Assembly: GCA_021324415.1 (NCBI GenBank)
Contig: JAJPJF010000522.1
Coordinates: 1-41,307, forward strand
Length of the DNA: 41,307 bases
Source: Nostocales cyanobacterium Centralia_MAG_434
GTDB lineage: Bacteria > Cyanobacteriota > Cyanobacteriia > Cyanobacteriales > Nostocaceae
Direction: 5' to 3'
The translations under genes and the position numbers were made by a program. Positions within the stretch are counted from its first letter, which is position 1, and every line of letters begins with the position of its first letter. The notes under the pieces are model-generated. The model made no database searches. It was not told the origin of the DNA and was given only the letters and a program-made list of their open reading frames with translations. This document shows, piece after piece, positions 8,389 through 15,744 of the stretch.

Positions 8389-9456
8389 CTAATCTTCACC
8401 CCAGCGCTGCCATTGACGAAAATTTGTTCCAGCACTCACAGCTAGACCAATTTGATGCTGTGAAGAGAGTTCATCGTAGCCACCTTCGTTTGCGCCAATG
8501 TAGTACATACGGAAACTGCCATCATCCATAGGTACAACACAAGGGGTGCCTACTGCCCGTGCATCCCACCGTCCAGAACTCTTGGGAGCATGGGAAAAGA
8601 CGGAACCTCCAGCTTGCTCCCCTTTTTCTTTTTGCCAATGAATCCCGTCGTCAGAAACAGCTAGACCAATGGAGTGATAACCACTGGTGTTAACACCTTC
8701 GTAGAACATGACGTACTGTCCATTTATCTTTAGAACATTACGAGTTCCAATGCCTCTCTCATCAAAACTTCCAGATTCACCTGGTTGTAAAATTTGACCG
8801 ACCTTTTCCCAATGCAAACCGTCATTAGAAATAGCTAAACCAACTAAGAATCCTTGGTCAGGATTGAGGGTGTGGTAGAACAATTTCCATGTTCCATCAT
8901 CATCAGCTATAACTTGTGGCCATGCGCAAAAAAGCGCATCAAACTCCCCTGCTTTGCCAATATCGAGAAAAGCTCCCTGATAAGGACCTTCCAAGCGTAC
9001 CCAATTTATGCCATCACGAGAGATGGCACAGCCAGGACGCATATTTAACCCTTTAGCTTTAAAGCTTCCCACATCCACAACCGTATGGTTACCACCGAAA
9101 TACCACATCCAATAAAGACCATCGAGAAAGTATACATTGCTCACACCAACGTGGGCTGAGTCAAACCGATTAGGATCTGGGTGAGGCTCAAAAACAGCAC
9201 CTTGAGTCAATGATCCCCGGACGCGTTGCCAATGAATTCCATCCGCAGAAATTGCTAAACCACAGCGACCAGTGGGCAAATTGATTTGCCGATCAAACGA
9301 AGCATCCCGACCGTAATACCACATCTTCCAAGTTCCATCAGGACAGCACAAAACCTGTGGAGAAGAAACTCGTTCAGAATCCCACCAACCTTCCGATCCA
9401 GGTGTAAGAACTAGTCCAGGTTGCTGGATTGGGGTTTTTGCGTCACTCATAATCAT
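8389..9456 (-). CDS. Five-bladed beta-propeller protein, glycosidase-like (GH32/43/130 type fold)
   Basis: This 355-residue protein carries five spaced copies of a GLAIS-x-DG-hydrophobic-HW motif at about residues 66-78, 142-154, 207-219, 263-275 and 336-351, one per blade of a five-bladed propeller. Between them are repeated W/F-D-x-x segments (WWDSERVSSP, RFDSAHVGVS, EFDALFCAWP, SFDERGIGTR, RWDARAVGTP) that carry the acidic residues found in active sites of GH43/GH130-like enzymes. There is no signal peptide, so it appears cytoplasmic. Such proteins hydrolyse or phosphorolyse glycosides, but some lie in biosynthetic clusters with other roles. Met3 (9450) is an alternative start. It lies between the KMO-like and TauD-like genes on the same strand. 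Specific activity cannot be assigned. Confidence 0.8.
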   Translation of the reverse strand: MIMSDAKTPIQQPGLVLTPGSEGWWDSERVSSPQVLCCPDGTWKMWYYGRDASFDRQINLPTGRCGLAISADGIHWQRVRGSLTQGAVFEPHPDPNRFDSAHVGVSNVYFLDGLYWMWYFGGNHTVVDVGSFKAKGLNMRPGCAISRDGINWVRLEGPYQGAFLDIGKAGEFDALFCAWPQVIADDDGTWKLFYHTLNPDQGFLVGLAISNDGLHWEKVGQILQPGESGSFDERGIGTRNVLKINGQYVMFYEGVNTSGYHSIGLAVSDDGIHWQKEKGEQAGGSVFSHAPKSSGRWDARAVGTPCVVPMDDGSFRMYYIGANEGGYDELSSQHQIGLAVSAGTNFRQWQRWGED

Positions 9457-9472
9457 AGATTTTTACTTCACA

Positions 9473-9486
9473 ATTGCTATAGCAAT
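9473..9486. promoter_or_regulatory. 14-bp perfect palindrome upstream of the propeller gene
   Basis: ATTGCTATAGCAAT is a perfect palindrome located 17-30 bases before the start codon of the minus-strand propeller gene. It could be an operator in the promoter or leader, or a short dispersed palindrome. The half sequence ATTGCTAT recurs at about 9573. Confidence 0.35.
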
Positions 9487-9526
9487 CTTAAATTATTTGT
9501 AAAAAGCGAGAATCCCAATTTCTCTA

Positions 9527-9541
9527 AGAAACCGGGATTCT
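9527..9541. repeat. AGAAACC-type palindromic repeat, second copy
   Basis: AGAAACCGGGATTCT is a diverged copy of the 15-bp palindrome at 3127-3141. It overlaps an outer inverted pair, AGAATCCC / GGGATTCT, which forms a hairpin in the 120-bp gap between the KMO-like gene and the propeller gene. Confidence 0.5.
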
Positions 9542-9576
9542 GAAACTTTTAATTTTTCAAATTCCTACACAGATTG

Positions 9577-10878
9577 CTATGCACTTGCTAATAATTTCGC
9601 ATTTGATTTTTTGACTTTGGATATCCAACCTTTGTATGTGTTTAAAATTTCTGAATAGGGAACTGTCGTCTCAAAAATAAGATCAATCAGTGAAGGTGGG
9701 AAATGCTTGGGAGATAGTTTATGTAGAATTTTAGCAATACTTTCTCTTAAGAAAAACTCAATAAATAAACCAGTAGACGAGGGAAAAGCATAATCCCCCA
9801 GTTCAACTAGCGCAAGACCATCCTGGTTCCGTCGGATAGTAAACTGTTTAAGAGCCTCTGCTAGATTGTCAGAATATTGATCCAATATATTGTCAAATAC
9901 AACGACATCTTCAAGTGCAGCATTGCAACCTTGACCAATAGAAGAAGATACTGCATGAGCAGCATCTCCTATGATTAGGACACTGTCATCTTGGTGATAA
10001 CGGTTACAACGGACTGTTAAAATTCTCGATATCGGTTTATTGAGGAAAGCTTCGGCGTCTTTCTCCGTCATCAATCGACCAATTTCTGGAAAATTATCCT
10101 GAAAAAAAGTAAGCACTTCTTCTACAGTGGAAAGACTAGCTATTTGATTTTTCTCTGGTGGAAAGTTGATTGCACCACTCATGGTTCCATCAACCTGATG
10201 TAACGCTACCATGATTGTTCCGTCATTGAGTCTCCAAGTATGGATATTATCTAGTTTTAAGTGTGTGCCTAATTTATCACTACTATCCAAGTAAATCGAT
10301 TTGTAGTCAATGGGGTAGTATTTCTGTTCACACTCAAAATCCTCTGTAGTGAGAAAATTCTCTCTTACCGCAGAACGTGATCCATCCGCACCAACTAATA
10401 AATCGTAATTAATTGTGAATTCTTCTGCTGTTTCTGTATTTTGCAAATTTATGTTTTTTGTCGTCCAATCAACAGAGGTACATTGACAGTTAAAGTGAAT
10501 ATTGAGACGACTGTTATTGTATTTTTCAGTCAATTTTTGCAGTAGGACAATCGTCAATCTTGTTCGATCAAGTGTGGTGAGAGGGTTCTTTCTTGGCGTC
10601 AACCGTGCCTTGCCATTTTTTTGATGAAAGAGCGTTCCTGTCATTTGCACACTAATGGCTTTGACTGCTTCCTCTAAACCCTCAATTTTTCCCAACGCAC
10701 TCATTCCTCTTACGTTAAGAGAGATAGGAAAAGTTCTAGATGTTGAAAATGACACAATTCTCGGGTCGCTACGGCGTTCATAAATATCGATTTGGTATTG
10801 GTCTCCACGACGCAGCAGGTAGTAAGCAAGCAAAAGTCCGCAGGGTCCAGCACCTACAATAACTACTTTTTTGACCAT
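9577..10878 (-). CDS. Kynurenine 3-monooxygenase-like FAD-dependent monooxygenase
   Basis: This 433-residue class A flavin monooxygenase resembles kynurenine 3-monooxygenase (KMO) over its whole length as I recall that family. GAGPCG at 9-14 binds FAD; PISLNVRGMSAL is at 51-62; VGADGSRSAVRENF around 162-175 is the DG motif; IIGDAAHAVSSSIGQGCNAALED around 302-324 is the GD motif. A hydrophobic helical C-terminus (LFIEFFLRESIAKILHKL) matches the membrane-associated tail of KMO. In the substrate loop the MTGT at 79-82 aligns with the MRAR of eukaryotic KMO, so the carboxylate-binding arginine seems absent. The substrate may therefore not be kynurenine. Tryptophan-pathway genes are not adjacent; instead a propeller gene and a dioxygenase gene follow on the same strand. 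NAD synthesis genes lie 14 kb away, which is not evidence for a link. Confidence 0.82.
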   Translation of the reverse strand: MVKKVVIVGAGPCGLLLAYYLLRRGDQYQIDIYERRSDPRIVSFSTSRTFPISLNVRGMSALGKIEGLEEAVKAISVQMTGTLFHQKNGKARLTPRKNPLTTLDRTRLTIVLLQKLTEKYNNSRLNIHFNCQCTSVDWTTKNINLQNTETAEEFTINYDLLVGADGSRSAVRENFLTTEDFECEQKYYPIDYKSIYLDSSDKLGTHLKLDNIHTWRLNDGTIMVALHQVDGTMSGAINFPPEKNQIASLSTVEEVLTFFQDNFPEIGRLMTEKDAEAFLNKPISRILTVRCNRYHQDDSVLIIGDAAHAVSSSIGQGCNAALEDVVVFDNILDQYSDNLAEALKQFTIRRNQDGLALVELGDYAFPSSTGLFIEFFLRESIAKILHKLSPKHFPPSLIDLIFETTVPYSEILNTYKGWISKVKKSNAKLLASA

Positions 10879-10959
10879 AATTCTAGGACTTACGCATTGA
10901 TTGGAAAATTATAATAATTCATGCGTACTATCAATTTTTAGCTCAACTAACACAATTTT

Positions 10960-11628
10960 TCATGAATCTTGAGAGGGATGTAGTAAAGACAGAAAAGAGT
11001 TGGCAAAGATAGCGGCTTGAGTGCGATCGCGCAAATTTAGCCGACTCAGAATATTTGTAACATGATTTTTTACCGTTCTTTCTGTGATGTAGAGAGACTC
11101 TGCAATCTCTCTATTACTAGCACCAACAGCAATGAGACGTAAAACTTCTTTTTCTCTCGGTGTTAGTTCAGTAAACCCAGGCAAAGGAGTTGGAATCTGT
11201 GGTATTGTAGTATTTGGCACAAGAGGTAAGACTTTCTCAAACAATCCTGGTCCTAGCTGAGTATACCCTTGATAAACTGAGCGAATCGCATTTGCAAGTG
11301 GCTCTATAGGGGTATCTTTCAATAAATAGCCTCTCGCTCCAAATTGCATTGCCTGAGAGACATATTCATCATCGTCAAATGTCGTCAGCACCAATACTTT
11401 CACATCCGGGAACCGTTGACAAATAGCCTGAGTTGCCGCTACACCATCCATGACAGGCATACGGATATCCATCAATACGACATCTGGCTTCAGAGTTTCT
11501 ACTTGAATAATTGCTTTTTCACCATTTTCTGCTTCACCAACAATCTGAAAATCTGGTTTTGACTCCAATAAGCTCTTTATTCCCTGACGAATAATAATCT
11601 GATCGTCTACCAATAACAGATGAATCAT
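10960..11628 (-). CDS. NarL/FixJ-family response regulator
   Basis: This 222-residue regulator starts at the ATG giving [11 protein letters not shown] longer open frame exists upstream, but it would overlap the kinase gene and adds nothing that resembles a receiver domain. The receiver domain has Asp8-Asp9, phospho-acceptor Asp54 in VVLMDIRMP, and Lys104 in YLLKDTP. The C-terminal LuxR-type helix-turn-helix is [11 protein letters not shown]...[19 protein letters not shown]. It begins only 4 bases after the stop of the histidine kinase gene, with an AGG-containing ribosome binding site inside the kinase end, so the two are translationally linked partners. It precedes the KMO-like gene by about 80 bp on the same strand. 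It may control that cluster, but this is inferred from position. Confidence 0.93.
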   Translation of the reverse strand: MIHLLLVDDQIIIRQGIKSLLESKPDFQIVGEAENGEKAIIQVETLKPDVVLMDIRMPVMDGVAATQAICQRFPDVKVLVLTTFDDDEYVSQAMQFGARGYLLKDTPIEPLANAIRSVYQGYTQLGPGLFEKVLPLVPNTTIPQIPTPLPGFTELTPREKEVLRLIAVGASNREIAESLYITERTVKNHVTNILSRLNLRDRTQAAIFANSFLSLLHPSQDS

Positions 11629-11632
11629 CACC

Positions 11633-12913
11633 TTAACCTCGACAAGGTAATACTGCTGTAATTCGGCAACCAGCTTTTGGTTTACTGACAATATGAAATT
11701 GACCTCCCAGTGCCAGCGTTCTTTCCCGCATTCCCTGAAGTCCAAATCCTGTTGTATTTTGGTTTGGGTTGAAGCCTTGACCATTGTCTTCAATGCTTAA
11801 ATACAGGGTATGAGTGGTTGCTTGTAATTCAATTTTGACTTCATCTGCCATACTATGTTTGGAAATATTTGTCAGAGCCTCCTGGACAATTCTGTAAATT
11901 GTCGTCTTAATATCAACAGATAATGGTTGGTGTAGGTTGACAGTGCAATCTGGAACAATGTTAGTCCGACGCTGAAAATCTTCTAATAGCAGCGTGAGTC
12001 CTGACGTTAACGATTTTCCCTGCATTGGGTCAGAACGCAACGTTGATACAGATTGGCGCACTTCTCGCAAGGCATGACTACCCAGTTGTTTTGCTTCCTC
12101 TAAGAAGATTCGGGCTTTGTCCAGATTCGATTCAACAAATAGCAATGCATTCTCTAGCTGAATACTTTGAGCCGTAAGCAAGTGTCCTAGAGCATCGTGG
12201 ATTTCACGGGCGATTCTGTTACGTTCTTGTAGTGTGGCTTGGTCTTCTATACGTAGCGTGTATTGACGGAGTTGCTGGTGAGCGATCGCCAACTTTTCAC
12301 GACTCTGTCGTTCTGCTAGTAGAGCATTGATTAATAACAATACGAATGCCAACACAAAGCCAAACAGCAACGTCGCATGTAGTAATAAGTGCCACAAAAT
12401 CCCTCTTAACTGCTCTTCCACAATCACTTCTGACATAGGTATTTGTGGCGGTGGGCTTGGTATTGGTATTATTTGCCGAATACATTTAGGGTGTGCTGGA
12501 AACTCTGATGGCAGCGTGGTAGCAAAGGATACAAATGCCAAACTAGCCACGAGTAAGCGTCCAGTTAAATTAAAAATCAAGCAGCTGCGAATGACTAAAA
12601 TCAATAGCAGTGGTGGTGGAAAGCCAACACCTCTACTGATTGTTAGATGTGCCAACAGAATCAGTCCAAATCCCAGTCCTGTATAGAGCACTTTTGAGAA
12701 CAGGTTGTCTTTAGGTAAGCGTAAGCTCATCATGCCAAAGCAAGCAACGATTAAAACGAACAGTATTCTTTGTTGGGGAATAACTGTATGCACAATCAAC
12801 GGGTGTGGATCTTGCATTAACAACTCAGTCACAAAAGTGATTCCCAGGAGAATCCACTCCAGGTAAAGCAGTACACGAAAAGGGTGAGGTTGGAGGTGAA
12901 TCTGACAGGTCAC
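11633..12913 (-). CDS. NarL-type membrane histidine kinase (HisKA_3)
   Basis: This 426-residue sensor begins with GTG. The first ~200 residues are strongly hydrophobic, with about five or six membrane segments and a short Pro-rich loop near 140-160. There is no large extracellular sensor domain, so the signal is likely sensed in or near the membrane. A coiled linker leads to the HisKA_3 dimerisation helix with the phospho-acceptor His239 in [16 protein letters not shown]. The ATPase domain shows the N-box around Asn349 ([14 protein letters not shown]) and the G-box IEDNGQGF at 374-381. It is co-transcribed with the response regulator directly downstream. The signal is unknown. Confidence 0.92.
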   Translation of the reverse strand: MTCQIHLQPHPFRVLLYLEWILLGITFVTELLMQDPHPLIVHTVIPQQRILFVLIVACFGMMSLRLPKDNLFSKVLYTGLGFGLILLAHLTISRGVGFPPPLLLILVIRSCLIFNLTGRLLVASLAFVSFATTLPSEFPAHPKCIRQIIPIPSPPPQIPMSEVIVEEQLRGILWHLLLHATLLFGFVLAFVLLLINALLAERQSREKLAIAHQQLRQYTLRIEDQATLQERNRIAREIHDALGHLLTAQSIQLENALLFVESNLDKARIFLEEAKQLGSHALREVRQSVSTLRSDPMQGKSLTSGLTLLLEDFQRRTNIVPDCTVNLHQPLSVDIKTTIYRIVQEALTNISKHSMADEVKIELQATTHTLYLSIEDNGQGFNPNQNTTGFGLQGMRERTLALGGQFHIVSKPKAGCRITAVLPCRG

Positions 12914-13703
12914 GGCAAAAAAGTGTCTCAGTGATAGAGAGAATAAGGCAAAAAGTGACGGGCTTGTCTGTTTTCTAGCACATTCTCAATAAGAAACGCC
13001 CAACCTATGCTCTAAACATAGATTGGGGTATGGGGGTACTTTAACTAGACAGTCTCAATATAAAATTCGGAACAGTGAGTGGCATGGGACTTTAGTCACG
13101 ATATTTTCCTGGACTAAAGTACTAAATCAGTTATCAGAATCTATTTAACAGTGAGAATAAACGATTATTCGTTAAGGTCGGGCATGGGGCATAGGCACAA
13201 AACAAGAGATTTAATATCTCAAAACACATAGTTGGCTTTGTTTCCACCGCCTTACTTATCTTTAGAGAGTTTCTGCATCATGAACTACATTTTAATGTAA
13301 TAACTAACTTTGGAAGAAGAGTAAAAATACTAACCAAGGTGTTCAAGTTGTTATGATTCTATCACCAAAATGCAATAGACTTGACTATTAATTTTGTAAA
13401 TAATTTATTCTTACTGCTTCAAAGTCTTTTAGGGTCTATATTTCAAACTATTAGAAATTTTACTTACAGGAAAAAAGTCATGTTTTGATTTAGTACTTTT
13501 TTAATAAAAACTTATTTGAATTTAGTACTTCTTTCCCATGTTGAGCAATATCCTATATTTTTAGGATGATATTGTTTTGAAATTTAAAAATCCAAATTGA
13601 AGTTACAATTAAACTCAATACCTATGAGTACATTGTCAACTTTATGTAGCAGGAATTTGTAAGCTGAGATAACTCAATTCAGTTAAATCTACCTAGGTTT
13701 TAT
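12914..13703. other. Long non-coding divergent region
   Basis: This 790-bp region separates the kinase gene (minus) from the interrupted SDR gene (plus), and I see no credible gene in it. It contains the hairpin ACTTTAGTC / GACTAAAGT (13089-13097 with 13112-13120), a short GGGCATG-GGGCATA heptamer pair near 13184 related to the arrays at 26303 and 40597, and two direct copies of ATTTAGTACTT (13488 and 13520). The last ~350 bp are very AT-rich and probably form the SDR promoter and leader. Confidence 0.55.
13112..13127 (-). repeat. 16-bp repeat, left inverted copy flanking the SDR gene
   Basis: GACTAAAGTACTAAAT here is the exact reverse complement of 14607-14622. Partial direct copies of its ATTTAGTACTT core lie at 13488 and 13520. 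The inverted pair brackets the interrupted SDR gene and its terminator, about 1.5 kb in all. Confidence 0.65.
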
Positions 13704-14510
13704 ATGAATACAACACATAATCAAAGTCAGTGTAAAAAAACTGCTCTAATCACTGGGGCATGTAGTGGAATAGGCTTCCAATTAGCATGTATTTTTGCCT
13801 TTAATGATTACAATCTTGTATTAGTGGATAGACTTGGACCCAAACTCAATGAGATTGCAAATAGATTTCAAAATGAACTTAGCATTTTGGTCAAACCGAT
13901 TGTCAAAGATTTATGCTTGCCAACATCTCCTCACGAAATCTACTCAGAACTGCAACAAGAATCTATACATGTTAATGTCCTAGTCAATAATGCTGGGTTT
14001 GGTGTTTATGGATTATTTAACGAAACAAACTTAGCTTCTGAACTGGAAATGCTACAGCTAAATGTGGTGTGTCTTACCCATTTAACTAAATTATTTCTCA
14101 AGGAGATGGTAAAGCAAGGTGAAGGAAAAATATTAAATGTTGCGTCAACTGCCGCCTTTCAGCCTGGACCGTTGATGGCAGTTTATTTTGCCACTAAAGC
14201 ATATGTTTTATCATTTTCAGAAGCGATCGCCAATGAATTGGAAGGTACAGGTGTGACCGTAACTGTTCTTTGTCCAGGACCAACAGAATCTGCCTTTCAT
14301 GAAAAAACTGGAATGGCAGACTCTACCCTGGTTAAAGGTAAAAAGATGATGGATGCCCAAACAGTGGCCAGAATTGGATTTCGCGGTTGAATAGCCAATC
14401 AAACTGTTGTCATTCCTGGCATGAAAAATAGGATACTCGTTGAACTTGTCCGGTTTACCTCAAGAAAGCAGGTTACAAAAATAGTAAGAAGGATGCAAGA
14501 AACTCGTTAG
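13704..14510 (+). pseudogene. SDR oxidoreductase (DltE/YqjQ-like) interrupted by one in-frame TGA
   Basis: The frame encodes a classical short-chain dehydrogenase: TGACSGIG at 17-24 (NAD(P) binding), NNAG at 95-98, catalytic Ser148, and Tyr161-x3-Lys165. Translation stops at TGA 14388-14390 after 228 residues. The same frame then stays open for 39 codons to TAG 14508-14510, encoding IANQTVVIPGMKNR and then RKQVTKIVRRMQETR. This is the usual C-terminal end of the family (...GL/M-x-NQ-x-VVIPG-x-KN...). A full-length product would be about 268 residues, normal for the group. A terminator hairpin lies 36 bases after the second stop, not after the first. One substitution (a Leu codon changed to TGA) best explains it. 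The truncated protein keeps all catalytic residues and may still work, and readthrough is possible. Its substrate is unknown. Confidence 0.8.
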
Positions 14511-14546
14511 TTCTTCTAATTGCTCGTTTTTACATAAACTTCAGTG

Positions 14547-14575
14547 GCCTTTAGAAAATCTCTAGAGGCTTTTTA
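14547..14575 (+). terminator. Rho-independent terminator after the SDR gene
   Basis: GCCTTTAGA (14547-14555) pairs with TCTAGAGGC (14561-14569), with one G-T wobble, and is followed by a T-rich stretch. It lies just downstream of the distal stop codon at 14510. Confidence 0.75.
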
Positions 14576-14606
14576 TTTACAGCATCACTAACAATATTCG
14601 ACTGAA

Positions 14607-14622
14607 ATTTAGTACTTTAGTC
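14607..14622 (+). repeat. 16-bp repeat, right copy flanking the SDR gene
   Basis: ATTTAGTACTTTAGTC is the exact inverted partner of 13112-13127 and lies just beyond the SDR terminator. Confidence 0.65.
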
Positions 14623-14740
14623 ACAATCTATATCTGACATTTGATTCATGTATTGACTTGTACAAAACTTTATAATGAAAACACCAACCTTAAATAAAAA
14701 TTATTACTTATTGACCAATATCAACTAGGGGCAGGGTGTT

Positions 14741-14911
14741 ATGCATAAACAAAATAATCATGAATTGATGATTAATATAGCCAATCTTCTTTCCCTTTTT
14801 GGCTTAATCTTGGGTGGCTTCATCATCTATCAATTTTTTGTATCTACACCGGGGATAGATACTACAGAGCATTCCTTGGGTCACCAAAAGGTATTCACAA
14901 TTGAGAGTTGA
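14741..14911 (+). CDS. Small membrane protein of unknown function (56 aa)
   Basis: An ATG at 14741 opens a 56-codon frame ending in TGA (14909-14911). AGGG lies 5 bases before the ATG as a reasonable ribosome binding site. The product starts MHKQNNHELMINIANLL and has one hydrophobic segment, roughly residues 11-34 (NIANLLSLFGLILGGFIIYQ), followed by a short polar tail. This fits a single-pass membrane peptide. I recognise no family. The frame ends where the purine-rich repeat begins, so its last few codons may have been affected by that repeat. It stands alone between the SDR terminator and the PEBP lipoprotein gene. Confidence 0.5.
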   Translation: MHKQNNHELMINIANLLSLFGLILGGFIIYQFFVSTPGIDTTEHSLGHQKVFTIES

Positions 14912-15053
14912 TAGGAGACAAGGGAGATAAAAAGGACAAGGGGGACAAGGAGGACAAAGGGGACAAGGGAGATAAAAAGGACAAGGGGGATAAGGAGGAC
15001 AAGGAGGACAAGGGAGATAAAAAGGACAAGGGGGATAAGGAGGACAAGGGGAG
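14911..15053 (+). repeat. Purine-rich GACAAGG/GATAAAAAGG tandem repeat
   Basis: About 140 bp consist of imperfect units such as GACAAGGGGGA, GACAAGGAG and GATAAAAAGGACAAGGG. The unit length is a multiple of three, so all frames stay open; one would encode a Lys/Gly/Asp/Glu repeat. Related GGGGGACAAGGAGGACAAGG tracts occur at 26269-26289 and, inverted, at about 7210-7240. It lies immediately upstream of the PEBP lipoprotein gene. Confidence 0.85.
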
Positions 15054-15078
15054 GATTTGTATCAAGAATTTTGTGAAT

Positions 15079-15681
15079 ATGAATAGACGAGGGTTTTTGG
15101 GTCAAAGCTTCGCCACACTGGGATTTTTGGGATTATCTGTGATTGGTTGTCATACTTCTGGTAGTGGTGATACTGTGGCAAGTTCCGCTAGTAGTGATCA
15201 AGCAAGCCAGAAGGTGAAAACGATGAAACTAGAAAGCAGTGCCTTTGAAGCTAACGGCTTAATTCCTACCAAATACACATGTGACGGTGATGGTATCTCC
15301 CCGCCATTAAGTTGGGATGAGCCTCCATCCACAACCCAGAGTCTTGCACTGATTGTAGATGACCCCGATGCACCTGGAGGGATCTTTGTTCATTGGGTTC
15401 TTTATGAGATTCCTGCTACAGTCCGCCAACTACCAGAAAAAATTGCATCCGTCGCCACTCTACCAAATGGTGGGGTGCAGGGCAAAAATGATTTTGGCAA
15501 GCTTGGTTATGGTGGTCCTTGTCCACCTGGTGGTACCCATCGATACTTTTTCAAAGTCTACGCTTTAGATAAAAAATTAGGTTTAGAACCAGGTGCGACT
15601 AAAGCTCAAGTCGTGACTGCTATGGATGGTCACATTTTGGCAACGGCAGAATTGATTGGACGCTACCAACGTCGCCGTTAA
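15079..15681 (+). CDS. YbhB/YbcL-type PEBP (Raf kinase inhibitor-like) lipoprotein, probable Tat export
   Basis: From this ATG the product is 200 residues. It begins MNRRGFLGQSFATLGFL and reaches the lipobox V-I-G-C24, a twin-arginine-type lipoprotein signal. An earlier in-frame start (14908) would only add a Lys/Asp/Gly peptide from the DNA repeat and hide the signal, so I reject it. The mature part is the phosphatidylethanolamine-binding fold of the bacterial YbhB/YbcL group: FEANGLIPTKYTCDGDGISPPLSW near the start, then LALIVDDPDAPGGIFVHWVLYEIP and the GYGGPCPPGGTHRYFFKVYALD ligand-binding loop. Members bind anionic ligands; the physiological role in bacteria is unclear. No gene downstream on the same strand suggests a partner. 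Confidence 0.88.
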   Translation: MNRRGFLGQSFATLGFLGLSVIGCHTSGSGDTVASSASSDQASQKVKTMKLESSAFEANGLIPTKYTCDGDGISPPLSWDEPPSTTQSLALIVDDPDAPGGIFVHWVLYEIPATVRQLPEKIASVATLPNGGVQGKNDFGKLGYGGPCPPGGTHRYFFKVYALDKKLGLEPGATKAQVVTAMDGHILATAELIGRYQRRR

Positions 15682-15709
15682 ATCACCTATTATTCATTTA
15701 AACTCGATG

Positions 15710-15732
15710 GGATAGTTAACTGTTAACTATCC
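15710..15732. terminator. Hairpin between convergent genes
   Basis: GGATAGTTAA-ctg-TTAACTATCC forms a perfect 10-bp stem in the 63-bp gap between the PEBP gene and the convergent carotenoid oxygenase gene. It lacks a T-run; a bidirectional terminator is likely from its position. Confidence 0.6.
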
Positions 15733-15744
15733 TCATGATGCTGT

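Noticed and set aside
11629-11793. Longer N-terminus for the response regulator
   Set aside because: The extra residues overlap the kinase gene in another frame and precede the normal start of the receiver domain.
14908-15078. Upstream start adding a Lys/Gly/Asp repeat to the PEBP lipoprotein
   Set aside because: It would bury a clear Tat/lipobox signal that begins at 15079.
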